Translations under genes and position numbers: made by a program
Notes under the pieces: model-generated
The model's database searches: none
Seen by the model: only the letters and a program-made list of their open reading frames with translations
What the model was told of the DNA's origin: nothing
In this document: one piece after another, positions 1 through 11,094 of the stretch
How positions within the stretch are numbered: the stretch's first letter is position 1
Layout: every line of letters starts with the position of its first letter
Source: Chondrosia reniformis
Taxonomy: Eukaryota > Porifera > Demospongiae > Chondrillida > Chondrillidae
NCBI GenBank assembly: GCA_947172415.1
Contig: OX359194.1
Location: 3,348,001-3,412,000, forward strand
Direction of reading: 5' to 3'
Length of the DNA: 64,000 bases

Positions 1-351
1 TATTTAATACAGGTTCATATATACGCAACTATTATAATACTTTATAATACTTAATTTATACATCAATACATCGTTTTGCAAATGGCGGCGTTTTGGAAGC
101 TTTAGTTAACGAAGCTTTTCTGTCGCTATTTATAATGTTCAGGACACTTAAGCGTCCTCAATCGTTAGTATTACGAATATATATATTAAATGCCAACGAT
201 ACGGCCAAGTAGTTCGAGTTAATTCGGGGGGCGGCAGCCCCACGAGTTTTTAAACTCGAAATACTTGTTTTTCAGTTACACTTTATTGGTACAAGGCTAC
301 CAACTGTACTGACATTGATGTCCCTTACATTCTGTTTACTCCATTATCCAG
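1..351. other. Intergenic/possible intron, no gene seen
   Basis: AT-rich sequence upstream of the first HNH exon. No exon is supported. A strong acceptor-like site (ATTATCCAG) sits at its right edge, so it may be intronic to a gene that begins outside the window. Confidence 0.4.
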
Positions 352-656
352 GTGAAGGAAAAGATTTCACAGACAAGCAAAAGGAGATTATCAAACAACA
401 AGGTGGAAATAAATGTTTCTACTGTGGTACCGGTGGAGATCAAGAGATAGATCACCTCACTCCACTAAGCAGGGGTGGGAATAACTCTCTAGAGAATGGG
501 GTGCCATCATGCACTACTTGCAATAGAGAGAAGGGCGACAAAACCTATGGAGAATACAAGCCAGGGTGCAACAAGCAAGACTTGAAATACTCACCAGAGA
601 CATTTTCCTTCACAGACAAGGGCGGGAAGACGGGAGAGTATCATTACAGAATGTAG
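352..656 (+). CDS. HNH endonuclease-like protein, copy 1 (terminal exon)
   Basis: About 100 residues of a zinc-binding HNH (beta-beta-alpha metal) nuclease-type domain. It starts FTDKQKEII, then the first zinc knuckle CFYCG, the catalytic-type DH in EIDHLTPLSRGG, a conserved Asn in the NGV segment, and the second knuckle CTTC followed by NREKGDKT. The family hydrolyses DNA with a single metal ion; activity here is inferred only. The open frame extends upstream to 315, but a good acceptor (ATTATCCAG) at 343-351 suggests that this is a last exon whose first exon lies elsewhere. The stop is at 654-656. Copy 2 lies about 1.7 kb downstream on the same strand with the same layout. HNH proteins of this compact type are commonest in bacteria and phages, so transfer is possible but not shown. 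Confidence 0.7.
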
Positions 657-2387
657 ATCAAAGACAGGACTGTACTGCACATTAATACCAAACTACAAAA
701 ATAGTCTAGTGTGTGTGTATACGTACATACATAGGTAGTTGTTAATATAATGAGAGTGAAATATTTGCTACTCTAAAATTTAAAATGAATGTATTCAGAG
801 ACAACACACTGAAAGTCTATAAGACGTATATACCCAACACAAACAATTACACATTTCCACATATAATCTCAGAAATACGGCCCAAACAATGTCGCTACCA
901 CAATCATAATACATATGTATGCTCACAACATACCATAAGTACGTATACATAGTGAAATAAATTTCACTTCCACTTGCCTCAAACATGCATAAAATGAGAA
1001 TAAATGTACATACGTACATACGTATGTACATATTACCAGTTATAGGCTTCAAATATTGTAATCCTAAAATACGTATATAGAAAGTAGGTAGATACTAATC
1101 TACAATTACTTAACCTCAATTCATTATAATTATATGTTTCAAATATAACAATGACTTACGTATAAGTGGAAAAGATCCAATGTCCTACCTAAAGCTAAGG
1201 ATAAACCTATTTAGAATATCACAACCAAAAATGTGGCAATGAAGTCACACATATACATGTGTACATAATAACAACCTTATACGTACTAGTAGATTCATTT
1301 GTTAACCTTTGTGGAATGCCTGTTTCTTAGAATATGTTATTCCCAGAAGCATGAGAAAGGGAAAACTCAACATTCCTTGGAAAGACGTGATTTATTTCTG
1401 TTACTATGGTGATGCGTGATAAAAAGCTGTGATTCACGTGAAAGATGACCTCTGGCTATAAAAGTCATTTAATGCAAGGGATACTTACCTTCTCATAAAA
1501 GTGAACCTCTTTAATTTGACAAATACAGTCAGTTAAAAAGGCTATGGCTGATAAGTACATATATGAAATGATATTAAAAGAATAACATGATGCATGCCAT
1601 ACTTGTTCATTTTAACAGGACTGTAGATCTAGACCCAAGTTTAACTTGCCTTGAAATTAAATTTTACAAAATGTTTAATCAACTGTACGTATGTACTGTA
1701 AAACCATTAATACATATTAGCGTGCCATTAATGTTAGCAAAATTAGCGATGCGATATCATTCGCTAACATTTATGGTCACTAAAATGTTTATTATTACGC
1801 ATGTGCAGTAGCGTGGAGAAAGTATTTAACACAGAATGCTAAATTTAATGGACGCTAATAAATGTATTGATGGTTTTACAGTATACACCCGTATTCGCTC
1901 TAAAAATTCGTCACCCTTTGTGCAGTGAAATTTCGTCATTTGAGGCTATTAGAGCTGGAAGGAAGAGAACTAGCGAAGGTGGCGAATATTTAGATTTTTC
2001 GGACGAAATATTAGAGCGAAGACGAATCAATAGAGCGTCTCCGTCTCCGTAAAGGCCACGTTTGGTGCAATATGGCTGCTTCACACAGGAAATTCGTCAT
2101 GTTTGGAGTACACTAGAATGGATTTTTTGTCCCTGACGAAAGTTAGAACTACATATTTTTAGAGCGAATACGGTATATATAAACCCTAAGACTAGCCATT
2201 GGGAGTCATAAGAACCTCAAATGACCAAGAAGAGACCTTAGGGTCACTGATTATGGGCGGTGGCATGGTGGAGAAGGTTGAAAAAGAGATTATTGTATCC
2301 TAAAGTAAGGTTCCATAGTGGGGGAGTATATGTATTCAAGTTACATATATACTGTAGGTGTACAAAATAGATTTCCATTAAAACACT
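657..2387. other. Intergenic, repeats only
   Basis: AT-rich sequence between the two HNH copies. It contains several TACGTA-type simple repeats (around 720-740 and 1010-1035) and one inverted-repeat element (1890-2172). Short open frames here have no recognisable domain and no coding bias. Confidence 0.45.
1890..2172. mobile_element. Short inverted-repeat element (MITE-like)
   Basis: An 18-bp perfect terminal inverted repeat, CGTATTCGCTCTAAAAAT at 1890-1907 and its complement at 2155-2172, encloses about 247 bp with no transposase. The flanks are TATA-rich, so a target duplication cannot be fixed. The size and structure fit a non-autonomous DNA transposon. Confidence 0.65.
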
Positions 2388-2753
2388 TTGTATGAAGGTT
2401 TAGGAAGAGGTTTTACCAATAAACAAAAGGCTATCATTAAAGAACAATGCAGACAAAAGTGTTTCTACTGTGGAAGCAAGAAAAATTTGGAGGTGGATCA
2501 CCTCATTCCTGAGAGCAGAGGTGGTGACAACAAACTGAAGAATGGAGTAGCAGCTTGCACCACTTGCAACAGGGAAAAGGGCGATAAGACACATGCTGAA
2601 TACAAGCCCGGTAGGAGACGCTGCGAAGGTTTTGTGAAAGCCACTTTCATCTATGAGGATGATGGTGGACAGAAGGGGGAGTATCATTACAGGTGTGAAA
2701 AATACTATGACCCACAGAGGGATAATCAAAAGTACTGCGCTGACCACAAATAG
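2388..2753 (+). CDS. HNH endonuclease-like protein, copy 2 (terminal exon)
   Basis: A 121-codon frame ending at TAG 2751-2753. It has the same order of motifs as copy 1: FTNKQKAIIKEQ, knuckle CFYCG, VDHLIPESRGG, the NGV segment and knuckle CTTC with NREKGDKT. The C-terminal tail KGEYHYRC is shared with copy 1 (GEYHYRM) but continues further. The frame is intact. The copies are clearly diverged, so this is an older tandem duplication with both domains kept. No in-frame ATG precedes the domain closely; the 5' limit is therefore uncertain and an upstream exon is likely. DNA hydrolysis is the family activity; the role in an animal genome is unknown. Confidence 0.7.
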   Translation: MYEGLGRGFTNKQKAIIKEQCRQKCFYCGSKKNLEVDHLIPESRGGDNKLKNGVAACTTCNREKGDKTHAEYKPGRRRCEGFVKATFIYEDDGGQKGEYHYRCEKYYDPQRDNQKYCADHK

Positions 2754-3437
2754 CTACATATGTGGGGGAACAGAACAGAAGTAGATAGCTTAGCTAGGAT
2801 ACTTATATTATAACTACATGAGTATTGTGTAGAATACTAATTGCTTGAAATCATTATAAGCACTCGAATTACTTGGTCACTTGGCTGGGTTTACATATGT
2901 ACATACAGTCTTAATAAACGATTCCGGATGCTAAAGTGTCCTCAAAATTATAAGAACAATAGGGTAGCAGCAGTGCATTTAAGATCTAACCTATCTACTG
3001 CAGATGGGAAACTTGTCGTTACATTAAGCGGCTAAAGTTATTGTTAACAACATCAACAAATATAGTAGACAATGAGCAACAAAGAATAACAATAAAATCA
3101 CTTCCAAAGGACATCATTGACTACCAATATAACTAGCAGCTACATTTAATGACTATAAACAAGAATTATAAAAAAAAATTACTGTAAATGTAACCTACTA
3201 TGTTTCCACCAACATTATTGTGTCACTATACTATACACTCATACATGCACCTACTCCAATCATATGCCAGAATATGTACGTACGTACGTACGCACATACG
3301 CATATAGTAGACACAGGACACAGCAAACTGCGAGCAAACTTAAACCTGAAGTATTTCCAAGACCTCAAGACTTGTAGAAATTTCAATATGATTCTAACCT
3401 TTAACATAAAATTCCAACAGTATAATTCTAAACTCAC
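2754..3437. other. No gene recognised; intronic to PLRG1 if that gene is intact
   Basis: No WD40-coding exon is visible on the minus strand, although the PLRG1 exon ending at 3438 has a strong donor pointing this way. A TACGTACGTACGTACG run lies near 3275-3300. Open frames here are short and lack domain signals. Confidence 0.4.
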
Positions 3438-6147
3438 ACTGGAGGTGTCTGCATTTCGCTGATGACCTTTCGCACTGCATCCTCTGAGGGTACTTGGGAG
3501 CGTGCTTTGGTGCTGGGGGACAAGGTGACCCCTGGGGCCAGGGGATAGTCATGCGGACCAGCCACTTTGATGTTTGAGGTTGGCATTCCTCCATCTGTGG
3601 TGGGCAACAAACAGTCAGTCCTATTAACTGAGGTACACTCAGATAATGTACAGCAGCTGTACATGTAGAAGTTAGACAATGAATAAATAATTACAAACTG
3701 AATACAAAACAAGGATTCAGGAGAGATCAAGATCAAAAAGAGGATAAAGACTCCCAGGGTCACTGATGAAGGGTGGAATTCCCAGAAACAGCTGTCTAGC
3801 CCATCCAAAGCTCTCTCCAGGTTTAGGTCCCTATCAACCCTTTTTGAAAGAGTAGATATAGCATGTAGGAAAATGGTGTATTAGATTTTTCGTAATATTT
3901 AATCTTTCAAAAGGGCAGCTTTCCATCATGCCATGAAGGATGCACCACAAAGAATTTAGAAGCACAACTACGTATATTTACATTACATTTGAGGGCACAC
4001 TTACAAACGTATGTACACTCAAATGTAAGAGAGTAAGCGTCTTAACGACTGATAGGCGAAAAGGAACTAAATACTACCAAGATTTCAGAGAGGGGTACTT
4101 TCCACATCTCCGATATAATAAGTCCATTTGGTGCTGCCCACTTTCATCTTTAACCACTACCTTTATCATTATTGCTGCTAACTACACAATCATTACATAT
4201 GTACATACTGTAGGTACATACCTGTGGTTTTGGCTAGAGGCTGTCCTGTCATTCTAGCCACTCTTTCATTAGGGGCAGCCATGTTCTTCACTGGCTCATA
4301 TTCATCACGAACCTTACAAGCAATCTTCTGCTTCAGACTACAAAATCCCAGACAAAATATGTTTCATACTGTGGAGCTTATGAACTTTTAAAATTCACAT
4401 AGCAAGCATCTCATACAAGACAGAATGGAAGCTTATGTAGTGGTACCTCAATCAACTAAATGTGATAACAGTTTCATTGCTAACTTTGTAGAGTGCATAT
4501 ATACTATACTGTGGTACATGAAACATTTAAAATACCTTCTATCAGGAATTGAATGCATGTGCCTAAAGAAAGATTGTGAGTTTCGCCTACATCCACATCT
4601 TTTGACATGTATTCATTTGATTACTCGGTACTAGTCTATACACCTTAACCTTCATCTCACATTTTTAACCACAATGTTTTACCTGACATTTGGATAAATC
4701 GCAATCTGTTACCTTCACATTTGACTTTGGATACACAGTATGCATCTTAAATTATTATTGGGAGTTTTGGAGATAAAAATCCTTTTTCTTTTGCACTGAG
4801 TCCATATCAGTGTAAGGATTGAATACCAGTTTCAATTTAAAATGCACTATATTCCTACGTACATGCAATGTAATTTTACAATTGTTGTCTTTAGAAATAT
4901 TTTCATAAATGACACATTGGTATATATATATATATATATCATTGACTGAGTGAAGAAAAGATCAGACTGTATTCTCATTCAAAGCTCTATAGGGTTACCT
5001 GAACAGGAAGTCTAAGAAATTGTGTTTTTATGTAATTCATTCAAGTGTGCTTCCTCATCCTAATATTCATATTAATCACAAGTCTAGGAAAGAGGTGTTC
5101 TACATTAATCAACTATTGTCTCTTTTTGAATTCTTTACAATTGCTTAACCGGTCATTGATAAAATGTAATGTGAATAATATATACCATATACAAACAATA
5201 TTGGTAGCAATAATGCCAATTTTTTATATAAGAAGCATGTTGTAGAAAAGACATTATTGGTTGAGACAATTTGTGTATTAGACTTAACAATCTTGGGAAC
5301 AATGACATAGCAGGAATTAATGAACAATAACAACAATGGTTTTCATGTAGCTTTACACCAAAAGTCTGTACTTGAGGATTGAAGATTAAGCTCCTAGAAA
5401 AGTAGTAATCGGGCTAGTTATGTGGGGGGACACTCTGGTTCCCATCGAGCAAACTTTGGGTCCTCCCATTAGCTCATTGTGCTCCTCAGGAGACATGAGT
5501 GGGAAGGGGTAATATCCAGAGTTTAATGATGACAATATAGTTATGTATGTATGTATATACCAGTAAAATGAGGTTACATGAAAATGGAGACCAAGAATAT
5601 ATTACTCATATCAGCCAAGTCCATACCAGTATTAGAGATCTACCCACAGTCCTAACATACAAGGTAATCAAAAATGGATGCTACCCATAAGATCTCATTC
5701 ACAACATGACAATCACATAAGACAAGGACCTCTCTTCGTCCTCTGGTACTGGTTGGCCCTCCTCTGATATAAATATGTCGTGTGTCCTCTTCAGTGACCG
5801 AAACACAAGCGTGTGTACAGAATGCTTTACCACATCCTATTGGAGGGAAAACTGAGTAGATCAATCGAGTGATAGGTAGCAATAACACATGATTATGCAC
5901 GTGACAAATAACAAGCTGGGTCATTTCGCGTGCCTTTCTATTGTCTTATTTGAATTGTAAATACTACACCAATTAATAGTAATAACAAATAGAAATAAAA
6001 TAAACTGCCTCATGATGTACTGAATGAGAAAATGTCAAAATAACAGCTTTTCACTAGAGAAATTGACCAGTATATAAATCATCACCCTCTCTGAGGCAAT
6101 AAATCTGTACAATTCGTTGAATTAGCTTTTAATCCACTCACCGCCAT
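3438..6147 (-). CDS. PLRG1: Pleiotropic regulator 1 (PRP19-complex splicing factor), N-terminal exons only
   Basis: Four minus-strand exons join in phase: 6142-6147 (ATGGCG), 5730-5836, 4222-4337 and 3438-3594. They encode about 128 residues. The opening [20 protein letters not shown] is the PLRG1/PRL1 N-terminal signature. It is followed by [20 protein letters not shown] and [13 protein letters not shown], all in family order. PLRG1 is a WD40 protein of the PRP19/CDC5L complex in the nuclear spliceosome. The seven WD40 repeats should follow, and the last exon ends at a good donor (GTGAGT), yet none is found between 3437 and 1. Either a large intron holds the HNH copies and the gene continues beyond the window, or this is a truncated copy. 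The donor of exon 2 is non-consensus (GTCCTT). Identification is strong; completeness is not. Confidence 0.85.
5428..5535 (+). repeat. Dispersed fragment of the hammerhead-bearing 352-bp repeat
   Basis: About 108 bp in the PLRG1 first large intron match part of the repeat unit at 24.3 kb: GACACTCTGGTTCCCATC, ATTAGCTCATTG, GCTCCTCAGGAGACATGAG and the CCAGAGTTTAATGATGA end. The ribozyme segment is missing. It is diverged at several positions, so it is an older, partial copy. Confidence 0.75.
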
Positions 6148-6257
6148 TTTATTTTCGAATGGTTGGTCTTTCCATATTTGGGATCTTAACAACCGGATAG
6201 GGCGTATGTATTTATCATCCCATTTTACAGGAGATCTGCAAATCAGCACGAATCGAT
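6148..6257. promoter_or_regulatory. Probable bidirectional promoter (PLRG1 / rolling-stone-like gene)
   Basis: Only about 110 bp separate the PLRG1 ATG (6147, minus) from the ATG of the membrane-protein gene (6258, plus). Both 5' regulatory regions must lie in, or overlap, this interval. No clear TATA box stands out. The call rests on head-to-head spacing, not on a recognised element. Confidence 0.5.
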
Positions 6258-9200
6258 ATGGCAAATAACGATGAGTGGAAGAGCTTCAATCCTCCTACTA
6301 ATACGGCCATCCCACTCCGAGAGCAGTGCCGCGTGAGGCGCTTCTATTTCTTCTATCACGACATCCGTGCCTTTACTACCTCGGTAAGTGAAATGAGTAA
6401 TGGTCACTGTTAATTTTATTTTTGGGCAGCTACAATTTTTAATATATGTTAAAATTTTTAGTCAGTGTATACCCTATCGAGTTAGTGCATTGTAATAACT
6501 CATTCAGTTTCACCTTGTAATACGACTGCTACTTGTATGCACATGCTGTTAGTCTCTCTACAAGTATTCATTGTAACGTAAAAGTGTTTAAATGTTATTA
6601 ATGCCTACTCCCTCCTCTCCATGCAATATCCTCTCCTCCCCATTCCTCGGTAATAGGTGATACGTATGTTTGTGGTTTATTCACTTACCTCCAAATAATT
6701 TAGCTTTCCAATTAGTCTAAGTCGTGCGTACGTACAAAAACAGTCACTTTCTTTACTCCCTCCTTCTCCGTTTCCACCCCCTCTGCATTACTCTGCCAAC
6801 AGAAGTAGTATATTATTGGTCAGCCTTTGTTATGTATACTTTAGACTCGTGTCATTTAATTGGTGATGCATTCCTCATTTCCATGAATCCAAATGTTACT
6901 TCCCTATTTGTTACTCCTGAACTGTACCATCAGTAGGACGACTGTAATGTACATGGGTTGACAAGAAAATGGTGTACTATTATGTTGCTGTGGCAACTGC
7001 CTTCATTTGGTGCTGGTGAATTTATGATACATCTCCCTCAGTTGCATGTTACAGATGTGAACTGTAACGCACTCTCTGATAGATATTATTGACTCCTATG
7101 AAGTATAAATATTGTCATATTTATGATTGCATTTCTCTACTGTTGTATGTCTATGAAGTGTTAGATGTTACTTTGATATGGTATTTCATTTATTAAATGT
7201 AAGCCTGAAATAGTTTTGCTGGAATTAAGGAAATTGAGTGTTTTCTCCTCTACTTTAAACACTCCCTATATAGCACATCAATATATCATGTAGATACGTT
7301 ACAATTGTTATATTCTAAGAAAGTATAGTTGATTCTTACTTCAGTTTTATGTGTGCTTTGTCACTCTTTCTTTTGATGTGACTTCACACTGATAATACGG
7401 AGATAAAAGCATTCCTGTTGTGGTGTCTCATACCCTGCTTCCTTCAACGCTAAGGCTGTGCCTACCAAATGTATGTATCTATAGTTCCCATCCCAAGATA
7501 GCTATGGCTTGAACATGCTAGTCATAGTAGCTATCCAGAATTTTCAAACTGAGTGTAATAGTGTTTCATGTCCATAGTGTGCTGACTTGAAGCTACTGTT
7601 TGACTTCACTGGAGGAGGTGAAATAGGGGGCAGTATTGAGTTACTGCCATGTAACATAACTTTAGGTCTATACAGGAATACCACATTAAAACTATTAATT
7701 AGTTATGATTTCACAGCTAAGCCACATAAAGTTGTGTGGGAAATAGGACAACACATACATTATAGTTGGTTGTGACTGAGATGGCACGTTCCACACTTGT
7801 TGCATGTAGGAATTTTACTACACTTTGTCACCACTGTATGTGTATCTCATTTATGTGTATACACATAAATGTACTGTACATATGTATATACTTAGCTTCC
7901 TCTCAGGGTGTACGCCAAACCTGCTGTATTACATGCTGCATTTTGCAGTCTATACTCTCTCTCTAGAGTTCACTGACTAACCGTAATGCATGAGCTTGGG
8001 TGTGGTGGTATTAACCTAGGAGTCACTACACTTTGTAGGGTACCATAAACATTAACATGGTTACTTTTCTTCTAATTTCAATGAATCTGTAAATTACATG
8101 AAAATTCAAAACCCTGATGAATTTGTGATTATACAGCATTTAGTGAACAGACTGTACGTATGTAAACAGTGGTGTGAAATGGAGCTATTCTGAAACCACT
8201 TTTCATAGAACAGTGTAGCTTTACATGCCAGAGATATCTTTTGGGCTTGTTTTCATGTCTTTAGATAAACAAGAGATTTATCAAACTAGAAACTTCTGAT
8301 GATTGGATTGTTGAAATAGGATAACAGCAACTGTTGATGTATGTTTGTTACAATTTCATTTTTAAATGTCCATAGAATATATTTTAATAATGCATTCCAT
8401 AGTGTGTGCTTTCAAGTTGCCAGGTAGTAATGACATATTCTCTAAATTTAGCAAATAGATGTACGTATGTGTACGTACGTATGTATTCATAAGATATGTG
8501 TAAATAATGGACATACGATAATTACATTGACTATTAATGTTGAATAGGAATTATGCTGACTGCACATGTGCTCTAACTTAAATTTCAATCATTGCAGTAT
8601 GATAGAAATATTAGCATTATACCTTTACCAAATTAATTAGCCCTAGAATTTAACCTGTGTATGTTATTCTTCTGAAACAGTATAATTACAGTGTAGCTAT
8701 CACTTGACGTATATCTACACCCACTTATTTCAATATGTATGCAAATTACCTGAAATCTTTATTCCAATAATTCTAACCTTGCCAGAGTTTGTTAATTTTT
8801 AACAAATATGGATCTTTCCTAAAGTCAGCTTTTAAAAATGTTATAGATAAATTAGTTGACATGAAGCCTCATTGAGGAAGTGTTATATATACACTATAAG
8901 GATACTAGGAAGTTAGGTCATAAAGAATAAAGAAGTCCTATTAAAATGCAGATATAGATATTTTTTGAAAGCAAAACATTTTAAATTGTTAACTGGCTAT
9001 TTACCATAGGTACATGCTACCACTTCATACAGTCATATGTCTGTACCAGCTAGGTTACTCAGCTACTATACCTTTAATAAATGAAATGTTAATACTATGA
9101 GATATACGTATATTATCCATACAGATTCTTTATCAATGTTACCCAATGCTCAGTATGAACTTCAGCAGTATGTGTAAACCATAACAGTACAATAATATAT

Positions 9201-11094
9201 GTGTATTATGCATTATATGTACTGTAATTACATGGTAACTAAGTTATCTGGCTTCCTTTTTTAGTGTCAATTCCTTCAGATAGTTCAGCTTATAATAGGG
9301 TTCAGGTAATAATCTTTTATGGATTAGTTTTGAGTTAGTGTCATTAATGGAGAATTCACAGGCTTTGTTGTCAATACTAATCTTTGTGTAACTAACACCT
9401 ACTACAGTGTCACCTCGATAATCCGCCAACCTCACCAATCCACCTATAATTCTACTGAACAAATGCATTTGTACAGAAAAAATATATACATATTCCACCA
9501 CCTCACAATTCCGCCTCCGCCAGGCTGTTTAACTGACAAATTGTCTACTTAATATGTAATTTACACCAAATAATCCACCAATCATACTGACGTTTTAATT
9601 GAAAATAAACGTATAGTGAACAAAATGGCATATTTCTGGTAGCTTCTATTTATGAAGATGGTATTTATTGCACAAAGAGGATTGAAATAACAATGGCAAC
9701 ATTGGGAAAGGTTAGAGTAAAGAATACTTAATGATATTAAATGAAAACTGCAGTTTGATTATTTTGCCACAAAGTTTTTAAAACCCCGTACTGAAACATA
9801 TCACCTATAGTGTGAAAATGCACTTTTTCGCACAGACAGTCACAATTAATATCTTTGAACAAAGTAGTATGCTAACCTCACTAATCCACCAACCCCACTA
9901 ATCTGCCATATTTTCCTTGAACCAATTGTGGTAGATTATCAAGGTGACACTGTATTAAGATCATGCACCTCTAAAACTAGTATACTAATAAATATGAACT
10001 TAGTTTTTGATGTGGTCCAATTTTTGAAATAGATAGTTGAATTTCAGTTGTAGTTGAACAATTTTGTGTCTGCTCACTGAATGTGTAGTCTTTCTTCTGA
10101 ATTGGTCTTTGAGTGAGGTTCCATTTTATATGTAGCTTTGGTAGTCATGTATAGTATAGTAAAAGACCTGTAACCTTATAGGGGAAGTAACTTGCCTACA
10201 GTGGCCACAAATTTGATTAAATATGGATGTTGAATGTTTGCTGATTCTCCTCTCTGTATTCTATTTGTACATCTATGCAAACTGTATGTATACATCTCTG
10301 TACTCTTTATCATATGTTTCTTATTCTTTATATAGTGGTTGCCCCAGCCATTGTATGCTATCTACAGACTGTCATTCTCTTTGTACATCCTTGCTTGGCT
10401 GATTGTCGATGCTGTTCAGAACACCTATGGTTCTCGTTATCCCATCTACATCAGCATCTGGTCCTACATTGTATTAACCCTGGATTCGCTACTTTGGTCC
10501 ATATTGACTCTGATATATACAGTTATTGCAATGTTCTTCAAGGACAAGCTGAAGCATGCTCTTCCATCAGTCAATAGCAATATGACTCAAGTGGAATACT
10601 ACAGACAGGATAAGATACCTTGGTTCATCAAGATAGTCTGGGGTATCCATACAGTTGCAATAACAGCCCCTGTTTTGATGGTTATTGTGTACTGGGGTTT
10701 TGAATATGATAGTAGCCGGACAATTGATGCCGCTACGGTTCATCTTCATGGGGTTAATCTGCTTTTGGTATTTATTGATCTGTGGATCAATAGAATTCCA
10801 TTACTCTTCTTTCACTTTTTGTATCCAATGTTGTATGGAGTAGCTTATGTCATTTTTATGGCAATATTTTGGGGGGCTGGCGGCCAAAATCCTATCAATG
10901 AAATGAGGTACATATACAGCATTGTCGACTTCAGTACCAATCCGGGCCAATCTGCAGGAGTCTGTATTGTCTTGATTATTGTAGCTGGAGTAGTATATAT
11001 GCTCTGGTTTGTACTAGGAGAGATCAGGGATCAGATATTCAAGAGAATAAGATGCTGCTTTTGGAATGCTAAGGACACTGGTTTTAACTTTTGA
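6258..11094 (+). CDS. Rolling-stone-like multi-pass membrane protein
   Basis: Two exons join in phase 0: 6258-6383 (42 codons, donor GTAAGTG) and 10336-11094 (acceptor TTTATATAG), giving 294 residues. The soluble start MANNDEWKSFNPPTNT leads to about six hydrophobic segments (LYAIYRLSFSLYILAWLIV, a YIVLTLDSLLWSILTLIY segment, TVAITAPVLMVIVYWGF, a segment with HLHGVNLLLVFIDLWINRIP, FLYPMLYGVAYVIFMAIFW and AGVCIVLIIVAGVVYMLWF). The pattern of His before a VNxxLxFxD stretch, a following IP, and H-x3-YP matches the insect rolling stone family, linked there to myoblast fusion. The biochemical role is unknown. The single intron is about 4 kb and holds a pogo-type MITE (9405-9952). Family assignment is from pattern memory. 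Confidence 0.7.
9405..9952. mobile_element. Pogo/Tigger-type MITE, copy 1
   Basis: A 548-bp element inside the 4-kb intron of the rolling-stone-like gene. Terminal inverted repeats begin CAGTGTCACCTCGATAATCC and end with the near-complement GATTATCAAGGTGACACTG, flanked by TA on both sides (9403-9404 and 9953-9954). TA duplication plus CAGT...TCGATAATCCG ends are typical of pogo/Tigger Tc1-mariner elements. No transposase frame is present. A second copy lies at 50595-51162. Confidence 0.8.

Noticed and set aside
2400..2747. 115-codon minus-strand frame
   Set aside because: It is the antisense shadow of HNH copy 2; no domain and no splice context.
3710..3770. CACTGATGAAG as a further hammerhead core
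   Set aside because: Stem II and the GAAA element do not follow, so the ribozyme consensus is not met.
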